Of a stretch of 64,000 nt of DNA, positions 35,640 to 48,400 are shown one piece after another. The translations under genes were made by a program, and so were the position numbers. This DNA is from Ilex aquifolium (taxonomy: Eukaryota > Streptophyta > Magnoliopsida > Aquifoliales > Aquifoliaceae). The stretch is taken from assembly GCA_951799425.1 (NCBI GenBank), contig OX637393.1:40938878-41002877 (forward strand), read 5' to 3'. The notes under the pieces were generated by a model that was not told the origin of the DNA, made no database searches, and saw nothing but the letters and a program-made list of their open reading frames with translations. Positions within the stretch are counted from its first letter, which is position 1. Every line of letters begins with the position of its first letter.

Positions 35640-36830
35640 GAATAAATCACAAAACTTTTATTTGATAACTGCTTATAATAAACAGTGGTGGTGGTGGGTG
35701 GTAATCCAAAAAAACTTTATTTAGTAATCCCAAAAAAGATACAAGTCTAGGTTTGAGGCTAAACAAAATCCCAGAGAAAAGAGTCTCGCCAATGGAGCTC
35801 CTTGGCATTGTCTGGTAGGCCCACAACACTCCAGGGAGCTCCTCCACCCATAGTCTCTTGGCCCTTCTCAATATAGTCTTCAAATTGCGTAATATGGTTC
35901 TTACAGTGACTTCAACATGTCCGTTTGTCTGGGGGTGGGCTGGACTGGAATGGGGTTGCCTGGTTTGAAAGTTGGCATAAAAACCATTGAGGAGCTTATT
36001 GTCGAACTGCTTGGAGTTGTCGCTCACTGTGGCATGGAGTATTGCAAAGCAACACATTATGTTTCTCTAGATAAAGTCATTCACCTTCTTATATATTATT
36101 TTGGCTAAGGGCTTAGTTTCCATGCACTTTGTGAAGTAGTCGATGTTTACAACTATAAATTTGCACTAGCCGTAGCTCATGGACGGGGGACCTAGGATAT
36201 CGATGCCCCATTTGGAGAATGGCCAATGACTCATGATGGTGATCAATTCTTCTGGTGGTTGTCTTGGCACAGTGACAAAACATTTACACACTTCTTCACA
36301 AACTCTCGGGCGTCTCTAAACATATTAGGCCAGTAGTCGCCTTGTATGACTGCCTTATAAGTTAGAGAACACCCTCTAGAGTGATTTTTGTATACTCCCT
36401 CGTGGATCTCTCTCATGGCATAGTCAAATTCTTCTGGAGAGAGACAGCGGAGTAACGTCGGTGAGTAGCTTCTCTTGTAGAGAATGTCCTGTAGGATGAC
36501 ATATTTTGACGCCCTTAGCCTTAGCTTCTTGGCTTCCACTGGGTTGTTTGGGAGTGTGCCCTCTTCTAGATACGTTCGGATGGGTGTCATCTAGCCATCG
36601 TCGGTGGATGCGCACTTGACGCTTCCTATATCTGTGAGTGCACTTGCCTGCTTTGTAAATATGGGACCAGGTTGGATATCTGAGGATGATGAAAATTTGG
36701 CGAGTGCATCTGCTATGACATTATCCTCCATTGGCACATGTTAAATTTGGAAATGGTGGAACTTTTTTAGTAAAGTTTGCACTGTCGCTAGGTACTTCGA
36801 CATTGATGTAGGGAAGCGGGGAGAAATAAT
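35640..36830 (-). pseudogene. Tat-lineage gypsy pol remnant: RNase H end, integrase
   Basis: From right to left on the minus strand: the end of RNase H (NVIADALAKF, about 36700), a linker, the integrase zinc region (REIHEGVYKNHSRG and VKKCV...CQ, 36270-36430), then the integrase core with SDNSKQFD and PAHPQTNGHVE (about 35920-36030). The core continues to KRLWVEELPGVLWAY and GETLFSG, then degenerates. Frames change between the two integrase parts, and the first catalytic Asp region (36060-36240) is badly decayed. Nothing of the reverse transcriptase is seen; the fragment ends near 36830 where unrelated LTR-like DNA begins. Confidence 0.75.
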
Positions 36831-37330
36831 GGTTTGATGATGAATGAAAGGGGATAGTGAAACTAAGTCGTTGATTTGCGTACAAATACCAGATTAAAAT
36901 CCTACTCTAAGACTGTTGATTTTGCAGAATACCAGTCCTAAAGGCTTCAATTGAACTGTTGATTCTCAAAGAATACCAGAATAATTGGAAATAAAAGAGA
37001 AGTCATCTCAACTGTATTACTCAAAAAACTGATTAGCCCTAAGACTTACATGTATTTATATAGTAGTAGAAACCCTTAACAAACTAGGAAACTAAAATCC
37101 TAAATAATTAGGAAACCAAATAAAATAAAATCCTAATAGAATTAGAAAATAAAATAAATCTTCCAAAATTTCCTAACTAAACGACATTGACCACGTTCAA
37201 ATAAAATTTTAAAATTCAAATCCCGTATTGCATTAGAAACCAAAGTCTACCAATGTGCAGTCCTCTAGGAATACTGTTTTTCTCCAGCATTGGAAGAATT
37301 CAATGTATATTGCTTGCTCTACTAATGCTC
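36831..37330 (-). repeat. possible LTR remnant, minus strand
   Basis: The minus strand reads ACTACTATATAAATACATG (TATA-like, about 37056-37074) followed by leader-like sequence, as in retrotransposon LTRs. Short repeats AGAATACCAG occur at about 36932 and 36978. Boundaries are not visible. Confidence 0.3.
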
Positions 37331-38804
37331 CATCATGAATGCCCTGAATTGCTTTAAGTTCTGTCATATTACAAAACTACTAGTAATTTAGGTGCTTGGT
37401 TTCCTTTTTTGGTGATTTTTTCGGTTTGTTTTTTTATAACAAATTAGGAATCTTACATGAATATTTACAAAGATGAATAAATGATTTACTTTTCCAAAAA
37501 AAAAAAAAAATTTTACTCGCAACTAACTATATCATATGCTTTCAGCACATCTTTATGGTAGTTCCTCATAAGTTCTTGGATGAGTCTCTTCAATTTTACA
37601 CATAATTTGAATTGATAAGTGTTAGTAGTTTGCTCTAAGACCAATCATATATAGATGATGTTTTAGGGTTGTACTAGCAACATTCATTACTTAATGAAAT
37701 AAAAGGGCAAACTTATTTATCAGGTTACTGGCTAATTCCTTTTTAATATACATGATATAGTCCATAGAGTATTAGTTAAGAAGATAGTTTCTCAAAAAGT
37801 TGAGAAGAAGAGACCTATACTTCTTAATACTTAACTCTTAAATGTTCAAAGTCATAGGATTACTATGTGGGCACATGTAATCCGAATAGACTGGCACATA
37901 CTATGTTTACTCATATTTGATACGAGGTAACTCATCCATGTCACTAGTGTTGGGACACTGAAGCAGGTGTGTGGGTGCTTGTTAGAAAACAAGTATACTG
38001 AACATGACTATTAACTAACGTAAGATTTTTCACATGGAGTTTTACATACATGTCAATGTTAAATCCTAAAATTATAGTTATATAACTGATCCTTAAACTT
38101 GAGACACCATGATTATCTTGTGCATGAATTTCTATATTTTAATTATACAACATATTCATATACTAACCATGTAATTTAGATATGTATTGTTGGACATAGT
38201 TAGACATGCATGAAGATTTATGAGTATACAACATGAAATCTATAACCCTTGGTAAATAAAGGGAGAATGTCCTATGTGATCTTGTAGGATATGACTTAAG
38301 GAGTCCTTGACCAAAGCAGAACGACAATTAGAAAAAAAGTTTCTAATTGATCATTAAGAGTAATAGTCCTAAGATCGAACACATAAAATTGAGTTAGGGG
38401 TTTGACAGTAATTTCATACCCTAATAATTCAATTGAGGCATTGTGTGATATAGAAGGATTGAATTGCAAGGTAACTGTAGACTGAATGAGTTCTTTACCT
38501 ACTTCGTGTTATTCGGAGGTTGATCATGACATGATGCTAGGTATCACTCATGATTAGTAAAAGCCCGAAGAATGAAATTAATATAAATATATTAATTATT
38601 TTTTATAAAGGGAGAATTATAAGAGTTCTAATTTGAGATACTACTTAGTTAGTATCGAATGCCTACTACCGGGTTTGCTTGAACCTATAGGGTCACAACA
38701 ATAGAATTGATTGGAAACTAAATGATAAAGGAGAGATAACCAATTAATAGTTAATTATGGACTTTATTATAATTAATGGTTAATAAAGGGGTTATATGTA
38801 ATTA

Positions 38805-38945
38805 TGACCAATGGGTCTTTAGTCCAATGATATTCCTTATCTTGTAAAAGTTTTGTCTTCTTGAGGTTAAAAGTTCAAGCCCCTTCCCCCCTCCCCCTCC
38901 CCCTCCCCCTCCCCCTCCCCCTCCCTTTCCCAAAAAAAAAAAAAT
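38805..38945 (+). mobile_element. SINE with perfect 8-bp target duplication
   Basis: The element has an A-box-like TAGTCCAATGATATTCC, a B-box-like GTTCAAGCCCC, a (CCCCCT)n tract and a 14-base A/T tail. It is flanked by TGTAATTA at 38797-38804 and again at 38946-38953. This is the structure of a tRNA-derived SINE. It is 141 bp and lies inside the LTR relic. Confidence 0.75.
38887..38930 (+). repeat. CCCCCT hexamer array in the SINE
   Basis: About seven CCCCCT-like units in tandem; the minus strand reads (AGGGGG)n, a G-quadruplex-type sequence. It sits between the B-box and the A tail. Confidence 0.85.
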
Positions 38946-40478
38946 TGTAATTAGGAGATAATTACAATTTGACCCAAACTAGGATTAAAGTCTTTAAAGC
39001 TCTATAAATACCTTCATATAAGAGGTGGATATAACAACTCTCTTGCTAGCACAAGAAGAATCACACCTCATTCTCTCTCTCTCTACTAGTTTATAATTGG
39101 TTGAGGTAGATCCTTCAAGTTTGTCAATTCGTGTGAATACCGATAGAGGCCAAACGTTTGCGAGGCTTGGGGTAAAGATCAAATTCAGATTTGAAGATTC
39201 AAAGTTTTTGAGAAAGCTTGAAGGTTGTTAAAAACACGTTTCAAGAGGTAATCTTTAATATTCACTATAGATTTAAGGTTTCTTAATTTGTATTAAACAT
39301 GAATAGATCTTTATATGAGGAATCAAATTATTATTTTTTAAATTTCGATGCTTTCGTTATATGATTCCTTTCAATAAGGTTCACCCCTTTCCCCCAATAC
39401 TTGAGCCATTATACTAAGAAAATCGTCTCTGTCAACGAGTGCTAATCATTGATGATCATGAATGAAGTCTTCAAGTGGTGGTGTGACATGATGGTATTGA
39501 TGACCGTTTAAGAATTTTGATGGACTCTTCTAATAGCTTTAAAAAGAAAAAAAGAATCAAGAAGTAAGGGCATTTCTGTTTGGGGTACTTGGAAACCTCC
39601 TTGTCTCCTTTTGTTCTACTCAATGGGCTCTCTCATAGGTTAGCTTGCTAGTTTGTTTTTGATTGTTTCAATATATCATGTACATCATGTTTTTTTACAG
39701 AGAAATGATACCAATTTACCTTCCGAAAAGAAAGAAAGAGTGAGGTTTAATATGCTATTAATGAGCTTGATACCCTTTAAGTGATAGGCCTCGTGTTAGA
39801 CCATTAAAAGGGAAAGGAAAGAAATTGAGGAGTAACTTTACTATAAATTATGCGCACACACACATCTGATAAAAATGCTCATTGGACTTAATTCATTCAC
39901 CTACCTAATTCATTAGTGGTTAGTTTTAATAATGAATGAGATTAATTGTCAATTTAAATATAATAGTTAACAAATTATTTAGAAAGATAAACAAATTAGG
40001 TCGGAGTTCTATTATGTCGGATATCAATGTATATCCATTTAATAATGGTAAAATTTCCTCGCCCTCGTCCGCTGTGTGGTGTAGCACGGATAGTGAAAGG
40101 GAGTGGTCGCATTTACTTCATTATGATGGCAATAATCATCAACATCTGACGATTAGTAAGTGATAATGCTGCCAATCTCTCCCTTCTTTATGAAACCTTA
40201 ACTCTTGGATAATATCTGACGATTAGTAACCACTGTCCTTGCTTCCGAACCCGGTTCACTACGAGCCTGCCATCTGAACCGGTTACACCTCTGTATCTTT
40301 CCTTTCCCGGTCCAGCAATTCCTGCCTGCCGTGGGCACTACTGAACCCACTTTTTTTTTTTTTATCTTGCCTTCCCTACTCAGCTCTGTTTACCACTTTG
40401 GATCCTATCCCTCCTTTTTCTTGTCCCCTTCTCTCTCTCCCTCCACAACTTTCTCTATCTACGTCTACAATATTTCTG

Positions 40479-40488
40479 TATTTATAGG
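40479..40488 (+). promoter_or_regulatory. candidate TATA element of the YABBY gene
   Basis: GTATTTATAG lies about 200 bp before the YABBY start codon, followed by a leader with a GA tract (40543-40569) and a CT-rich stretch, common for plant leaders. No transcript evidence is available. Confidence 0.35.
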
Positions 40489-40686
40489 TACACAGGCGCT
40501 ACTGTTGTATACATAGCCCATCTTTGAAGCAAGGGTGGGACTTGAGAGGGAGAGAGAGAGAGAGAGAATAAAAGCCTTTCTCCGCTTAGTGTTATTTGCT
40601 TTCTCCATTGTTCTTTCAGCAGAGGTGTTTTCTTCTACTTCTACTTCTTCTTCTTGGATTTTTGGAGCTTCAATTTCTTGATAGAC

Positions 40687-43600
40687 ATGTCGAGCTGCAA
40701 CGAGGTTGCTTCTGAGCAACTCTGCTACATCCCTTGTAGCTTTTGCAATATTGTTCTTGCGGTATCTGATCTCTGAACTCCTCTTAGTGGGCTTTGCTTT
40801 TCGAATCCTATCAGAAATTGTGTGTGTGCGCGCGTGTGTTTGTGTTTTCTTTCTCATGGGTATCATGCTTGTAAGAATAAAGAGCATTTTACACCCTGAA
40901 TAAAGCTGATCTTGGCTTCTGAGATCAGGTTATTTGGTGCTATTATTCTGAAAATCCAGTAATTTTCTTTCTTCGCTTCTTGTTTTTGGCGCAGTCAGGT
41001 CTCCATCGCTAGACTTTTCCTTTTCTTCTTTCTTTTGCAGTCAAAGAAAAGTCATACCTGAGGTGCTACTAATGACCACAATAGAGAGAGAGAGAGATTA
41101 CTGTGTTGTTTTTGTATATTTGAGAGGGTGAGGGTCATCTAACGTCAAAACAAGCTTTAGATGATAAACTTGATGAGGACAAGTCCTTCACTCTCAAATT
41201 TCCTTTATATTTTCTATATCTCTACTGAAAAAAGAAATGCACAAGCAGCCGAGTGGAGAGTGCTATCAAAACCATGCCTTTGTAGCTCATCAGTTAAAGA
41301 AATCAAAGATCTCTGTTGGTGGAATCTTCCAGCCAACGATACTAAAATTTTCTCTTCCACAATAAAATTTTAGGGTTTTGTTTATACTTTATAGGCTTCT
41401 ACCTACCCCATTTTAATCTAAGATTAACACGAGTTTTTTGGTAGAGAGAGATCCAAGTTTCAAATAGATTTCTTGTAATCTTGCTCTGTTTGATTACTGA
41501 TTTTTGACTTGGTACTATTTCAGGTGAGTGTCCCATGCACCAGCTTGTTTGACATTGTGACCGTCCGATGCGGCCACTGCACAAATCTATGGTCTGTGAA
41601 CATGGCAGCTGCGTTTCAGTCTCTGTCCTGGCAAGATGTTCAGGTCATCTTCAAAAAAAATAAAAACAAAAATAAAAATAAAAACATTGCAGCTTAATTT
41701 GTGGGCGATCACGGGCTTCTGAAATCTAGGGTTTCTCAGAATTTTGATTCTTTTTAGGGAATCAATGTCTTCTGCATATATAACACACCCAGATCGAGTC
41801 TTTCAAAGCTATTCTCTCTCATCTGTGAAGCCTAAGAGCCGCCATAACCAAAACCTACGTTTTCACTTTTTTGTAGAGTTATTTTACGACCACAGTTTTA
41901 TAGGCGTCAGGGCCTGTCCTGAAGCATCAATGGAAAGTGAAGCATTTGTGGGGTTTTATTTTATTTTATTTTATTTTTACTTTTAGGCTGCCTTTTTTAT
42001 CTTGATTTGATTGACATGTATGTGTGGATGAAGTTGTTATATTTTTTTCATGATTTCTTTTCATCGGGGCTTGTCTTCTACTGTAGAAACATTCTCAAAA
42101 ACTTCGTTTTTGGTTCTCCAAGATCCCCTCTAGATTTCTATCTCTCTCTCTCTGGGCATGACCCCTCTAGATCTCAACAACTGTCAATCTGGGTTCTTTG
42201 TTATTCTGAACCGATTCAGTCACTTCAATGCTGGTATATTTTTACATAAAACATCATTTCAAGTCGTTCAGTCCCATCTTTTCTCTCCCCACCCCCTCTC
42301 TCTATTGTCAACACCTCACAGATAGATCAATTATATAGTTGCATAACCTTCCTCTTTTGTTTCTCCCCCTTTTTTCTTTAATTTTGCTGACATTAATGCA
42401 AGAAACCCCCTCAACTTGTGATCTCCGCTTGCTAGATTAATGACTTATTTCATACTAAACTTATCATAATCCCTCTTATTTTGTTGCTTTCTTTTCTCTA
42501 TTTCATTTTGACTTTCAGGCACCAAACTATGCTGCCCCTGATTATAGGATTGACATAGGGTCATCCTCCAAATGCAACAAGAAAATGGCAATGCGACCAC
42601 CCACCATGAATACCACTGAGGAAAGGACTGTGAATCGACGTCAGTTATCACTTACCCTCAATTCATATGGACTGATAGCATTTCTATTTCATTTTCTTCT
42701 TTTTCTTTGCTTTCCTCAATAATATAGATCGATATATAAATATATATTTGTATATATCTAGGAATTTGATTAATATATGCATACTATATATAATATAAAG
42801 TATTCATGTGTCATTATTTCTTTTTCAGCTCCCGAGAAGAGGCAGCGAGTACCTTCTGCATATAACCAGTTCATAAAGTAGTGGAACTGCTATCACTTAT
42901 TAGCAATCTCTTGAATATCTCTTTTATCTTTTATCATATATAAACCTTGGAGCAATAACTCTCTTCATTTAATAATTTCTGAAACCAAAATGTGTATGTG
43001 CAGGGAAGAGATTCAAAGGATCAAGGCCAATAATCCAGATATCAGCCATAGGGAAGCTTTCAGTACTGCTGCAAAAAATGTAAGTGGAGGTGGTAGCAAA
43101 TTTGGACACTTTTTTTGGCTTGCATGATAGAATTTTTTTTGGGGGTGATGACTTGTGGACTTTCTTTCTTGGCTATAGTGGGCACATTTCCCTCATATTC
43201 ATTTTGGGCTAATGCTGGAGAGCAACAATCAAGCTAACCTTGATGAGGTGAGTTTGTTTCAATGGAAAACAAGATTGTTAATTTATTTGTTGTTGATCAG
43301 AAAAAATCGATTTCAGTTATAAATAATTGGGTATATAATATAGTTCAAGACATGTTCATAGGATCCCTGAGTTATACTTCCCAAGGTAGGTACTCACGAA
43401 TCAAACTACCGAGTTTCGAAAAGAATACTCTCATAAACTCAAACACTAGGCAACTACCCCTCACACAACGTGAGAGGCTAGAATACATATGCCTTTTTTA
43501 AAAGTATACGGTGCAAATTATTTCATGTCAAAAAGGTGAATTAACATTTACATTTTTCTCCATATTAATGCCACATGTCAGGGCATTACATTAGGGAAAT

Positions 43601-44612
43601 TTGTGATGCCCATTCAGAGAAAGGGGGTTCCTTATGTACAATTGCACCTATACTTTTGAATATTTCAATTTACAAAATCAAGATATCCAACAATTAGAAA
43701 TTGCCCAATTCCTCATTCTTAGATAGGTAGTATGCTCTTTAAGTTCAAGTATCCAACCCAAAGGGAGGAGTAAAGAGTCTCACAAGGATCATCTAGTAAT
43801 TCAGAAAGCGTAATTATCCTGAAGTGGGTCAAACTCTGACATTTAAACCCCCTGAGTATAAAGGTTTCTTGTGCAAATAATTTTTTTCTAAAACAAATCT
43901 TAGGTTTATCATCATACACATGATGTAGAATAGTGCTTGATTTTTGGAAAAAAACAAACTGTTGCAGACAATCATAAAAGAAAAATAGTGGATTAATTTG
44001 ATATGTGGTACAGGTACGGATATTTAGTACGACACTTCTTTCAATACGAGATATGATAGACATAGGCTTAGTTGTCACACTATTTTGGGTCGTGATTCAT
44101 TTGTACCTTTTTGTATAGAATAATACGTTCATATATACATAGTCAATAAATATTTATTTTATATTATGCAAGTATTGTCAAAATATGAGTTGAAATAATA
44201 CAAAATTAAATAAATAACAAGTTAAGATTACGATTTGGGATTGGGGTTACAATTTAAGACTACTTAGGTTAGGTCATGAGTCAACTTGTGGTGTGAGTCA
44301 TAGTTTGGGGTCGAGTCTTTGAGTAAGCTGGATGTGAATCCACACCGTTTTGGGTTGTGCAACCCCAACTCGTGGAACATTAAGGATATCTACGATGCCA
44401 ATATCTATTGGATCATATTGATTTTAGTATGATTTTGTTGCTGGTTCTAAGTCCATTAGTGCTTCCAAAGTACAGTGAGATTCTATTTGCTACAATTTTT
44501 GTTCAACTGTTTGAACACACTTAACCAGAAAAAAAAAATATGATGATGTCTGTGAGTTCAATCAACAACACAACATCAAGTATTTGCAGCCACTAAGTTA
44601 TTGGAATAATTG

Positions 44613-44660
<48 letters not shown>

Positions 44661-44740
44661 AGTTATTGAAATTTGACCGTTTTTTTCTGCAGGGTTCTGG
44701 GAAGCGTCTCATGTCAAGGGCTGCACTATTGAACAAATGA
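40687..44740 (+). CDS. YAB5: YABBY transcription factor, YABBY5-like, seven exons
   Basis: Exons 40687-40761, 41524-41643, 42519-42639, 42829-42877, 43004-43079, 43179-43247 and 44693-44740 join with GT-AG introns in consistent phase to 185 codons plus TGA. Residues 17-44 form the C2C2 zinc finger (C17, C20, C41, C44) in [13 protein letters not shown] and [15 protein letters not shown]. Residues about 106-155 form the HMG-like YABBY domain ([37 protein letters not shown]). [15 protein letters not shown] with the following residues matches the YAB5 rather than the YAB2 subgroup. YABBY proteins are nuclear regulators of abaxial identity and lamina growth. Exon 7 adds [15 protein letters not shown]. 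All splice sites are canonical and no lesion is seen, so the gene looks intact. The symbol is by similarity. Confidence 0.93.
43248..44692 (+). other. long last intron of the YABBY gene
   Basis: At 1445 bp this is the longest intron. It starts GTGAGT and ends TTTTTCTGCAG. It holds a CT run of about 20 units (44615-44655) shortly before the acceptor, and no gene or element I could delimit. The other introns are 762, 875, 189, 126 and 99 bp. Confidence 0.8.
44615..44655 (+). repeat. CT microsatellite in the last YABBY intron
   Basis: About 20 CT units, roughly 40 bp before the 3' splice site. A likely polymorphic marker. Confidence 0.95.
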
Positions 44741-47439
44741 GAATCCTGATATTCCAGAACACCAAAAGTCATTTCCAAGCTAGCCTTGAAATTAATATGT
44801 TCTAAAGACATAAACTCAATCCTTTTTTTCTGATGTATTTGTCCCAAGTTGTGTGGAAGATTCTATTTATGTCTTGCAGAAGTAAGGTACCTTCCTTCAT
44901 TTTCTTCATTAATCAGTGTTCTTCATTCTTTTCTTCTAAAGCTAACTAGCAAACAAGAAGCTAATTGAAGTCCTAAGCCTTGAGAAATACTTGGCAATCA
45001 TGCATGCATTATGCTGTGTGTGCGAAGTGTCTAATAAGTGTAGGCTTTGAACCTTAATTGTAAGATGTGCAGACCTAACTAAAAGCGGCGATATTCATAG
45101 CACGGGTCTGGGATATATTGCATAATGAAATAGTCATGTCTGCAGTGGCAACCATATCAAATATCTTCTTTATCTACGACCCTTAATCCCTTCAATCTAC
45201 CATGGCTCTCAAAATTGTGTATACATGCAGTTGTGTGTACATATGAGGGGTTTTCTAAGAAGGGATGTTGTTGATCGGATAAATTTAGTTGCATATTTCA
45301 GCTTTCATTCCTCCTAGACCTGCAATAGCGGGAGTCTTGTGCATTGAGCCTTCTTCTTCTTTTTTTCTGTTTTTTATTTTTTTATTTTTTTTTTCAAGGC
45401 TGCTGGCACATACACAAGGAAACCCAGGATGAACTTTATTCTATTAACTGAACAGTCGATTATTACAGACTAGTTTTCACCTTTATGTTTACAACATTTA
45501 CTTAGAGCTTGCCCTAAACTGGATTTACATCAACTTGTTACCACAAAAAAGAACAAAGTTACTCATCAATAGAAAGCATCATTATGGTAGTTTAGCTTAC
45601 CAACAAGACTAGCTTGGCCAAGTGGTGTGTCTAATTGATCTTTTTGACATGAAAGTTATGGTAATGGTCTAGTATAACAAATACTTTGATGCAAACCCTT
45701 TTTTTGTGGAAGTAGTGAAGATAGGATCAGAATCCCGTCAGTAGGTTTTTCCTCAATTTTTCTTAATTTAGATCACTCGTTGTGTATTAATGAGGCAATG
45801 CTATTAGAATGTATTTAGGAACCCAATCCTTTGTTATTATTGGATTAGCAGTAGATCTCAACATTGGATGAGATTCACGACTAATCCAACAGCAACAATC
45901 ATTACGTACACAAATTAGATTTTTAAATCAAGTACAAAAATGGTACTATTGTCATATGAATATCGTGGATCCCACTTGAATTCAAATACATTCCATCAAA
46001 AGAAGCTGAAATAAAATATATTGGAGAAGATCTAAATCCAAGAAGATGTGCACTACTTAATTTAGTAGAAATTTCCTTTCTTGAGTTTAATCTCTCTACT
46101 CGCCACCACTTATCTAGAAACCATCCTTCTTTCTTTCTTCCCTTCGAAAAAATTAAAACCCAAAGAAAAAGATGAAAGTTATAAAAATCAAACAAACAGA
46201 CCTAAACTTGGACTAAAGCCTTATATCGAAGATTGCTAATCTCTAAGTAAACAAAATTTGCCAAAGCATGCTAAAAAATGTCTTTAGGTGTTTGAAGTGT
46301 CAGACTTTTTCCAAAGAAGGAGATGTCACAGAGAAGGCTTTACATCATGTTCCATATCAACTTCCTCAACGGTCTTGTCAATGCTACTTTATAACACAAT
46401 CTTTAAGTCCATACCAGATTTAGTATGCGTAGCTACTACCATTTGTTTCTGCTTCTGCCTCTCACTGAATCATATGGCAAGATGACAAATGGCTGGAAGC
46501 TTAATCATCTGGACTTTTTTTTTTTTTTTTTATCGTAAGAGGAAATCATACCGACCACACATAGTTTTAACTCAAATTCATGTCATCGCCTACAAACCAT
46601 GTATATTAGTTTAACTTGGGGTTTTATGTAACTAGGGAACTTGGATTCAGGAAATGCAGGATTACGGCTCCCCCCTTTTTAAACTCCTAAACCAACCCCG
46701 AAGTTTTAGCCATGATTTTTAAACGGGTCAAAATTGAAAAACGCTAGTGAACTCTAAAAAACTTGTATATATATAGATATATCATGTCATACATGCTTCT
46801 AAAATGCCAACCCAAGGATAATCTCTCCTCCTTGTTGAAAGCACTTGAGGCTGAAGTGTGTTCATGTGATTTGATGAAGCTACTTAGTGTGCTTAAATTA
46901 AATATTTTACAATATGAGGTAATCAGCTAAGGTACTTTATGACATATATGTCCATCAACCATTTTTACTAATTGGCTCTTGTGGGTTGTTTCGTTTTTAC
47001 ATAGAATTGGGATTTGAAAGAGAAAAAATAAATAAAATTTGAAATCATTATAGAGTTGCCATAACTGAAAGAAAGAAGGAAAACATGTCCTTCCTTTAGC
47101 TAAAAATTTCTATAGTTGACTCTCACTTCAAGTGGTGTTAATATAGTATATCCCATATATGTAAGCAAATGAAATGGATAGAAGCATTGTTTTCCATCCT
47201 ACACACAAGATAATTTATTACTTCTTGAAATATCTTCTTTTTCTCAGGCTAACATGTGTAATGTAAAAGCAAAATAAACATAGAATGAAAGGAGAAGATG
47301 AGAGAAAAAGAAAGTTGAATGACTTGAATAGGGTTGTTAAACAATCCGAACAAAACTCGAGTTCAACTCGGGCTCGATTTGTGACCTGTTTAGGCTCATT
47401 CAAATAATTATAGTTCTATTTTTGTTGACAAAGAAGGGT
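44741..47439. other. 3' flank of YABBY gene and intergenic DNA
   Basis: No gene is seen. A patch with paired arms near 45788-45960 (GGCAATGCTATTAGAATG and GTACTATTGTCAT) faintly resembles the small MITEs at 55905 and 56973. The stretch 47330-47400 contains AACTCGAGTT-type repeat debris. Confidence 0.4.
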
Positions 47440-48400
47440 GATATTCTCCAAGCTAACGTGAATTTGAACAAATCTACCAAAGGGTATGCAGAGAAGCCTC
47501 CTTAGACTATGCAGTGTTGTGCCTAGTCCCCTTGGGTTGTCTGGGTAGATGCCGTCGACTAGATCTATGTCATCTATTATGAAAAGGCAAATATTATTCT
47601 TAATCTCTCTAGACGAGAGAGATGTAGTTGTACGGGAGAATTCCTGCAATGAGTAGAGATAACGACCCACTGAATGATGAACCTAAAACAATCAAAAGGT
47701 TAGGAAAGGGGCCGGGTGAACACTCGGCTAATCCCCTCCGAAACTTAAGTCAGTCAGCATTTGAGACATGAGCACAATGTTTTTTCTAGTTTTGAATTGC
47801 GTACTTTTGTTCAACTTTTTTCAGGGGTATTTATACCTGAACTAATAATGATCAGTGGGTCTGTGAGTCTCATCTCAGCATTTAATGACTGACACTCATA
47901 CCCAAGCATCATAAGTGTAATCCAATTAAATCCCCTCAAGATCAACCCCATCAGGAGAATAAATCTGTGTTCGGGATCCCCCGAGCATTAACTTCCCATT
48001 GCCGATCATTTAAGAGCCTCAACTCGATGCTTGACACCTACTCCCGAGAGTTAACTACTCGGGAATAAGCACCTCGGGTCATGCAGAGGATAAAGGGTCG
48101 ACGTAATGGTAATTAATTCTTTGCATTGATGACTGGCCCTACGGGTCTCAAGGACACAGATGTTCATTAATAGCCCTGTCACAATCAGTTAAGTCGTTAT
48201 TAATGAGTTGTGATGTCCTCTTTAATGCTGGGCTCAATCAATGTATACTCGACTCTTCTGGGTCATAACTCCTTGGCTCCTTCCCTTGATGCCTTTTGAG
48301 ATCCATAACGGCTATAATTGTTCACGTGTCAACTTGTGGCTGCTGAGCCGGCTAAAGTCCCGTCAGTAGTTATCTAGTATCACAAGTCGTGATATTTTAG
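47440..48400 (-). repeat. LTR relic, Tat-like, minus strand (approximate)
   Basis: The minus strand reads TGACTTAAGTTTCGGAGGGG, then CGAGTGTTCACCCGGCCCC (about 47710-47755), with a TATA-like GGTATAAATACCCC upstream (about 47825-47838). This resembles the R/U5 end of Tat-lineage LTRs. Another part reads CCCGAGTAGTTAACTCTCGG. Boundaries and coding sequence are not visible. Confidence 0.4.

Larger units (their letters stand above)
37949..39373 (+). repeat. copia-type LTR relic (boundaries approximate)
   Basis: It starts TGTTGGGACACTG, has CTATAAATACC near 39001 as a promoter candidate, CT-rich leader sequence and a final GATTCCTTTCA, in the order common to long LTRs of plant copia elements. No coding region is attached. 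A SINE is inserted at 38805-38945. Confidence 0.4.

Noticed and set aside
42445-42651. Minus-strand open frame over YABBY exon 3
   Set aside because: Overlaps a well-supported exon on the other strand and has no motif.
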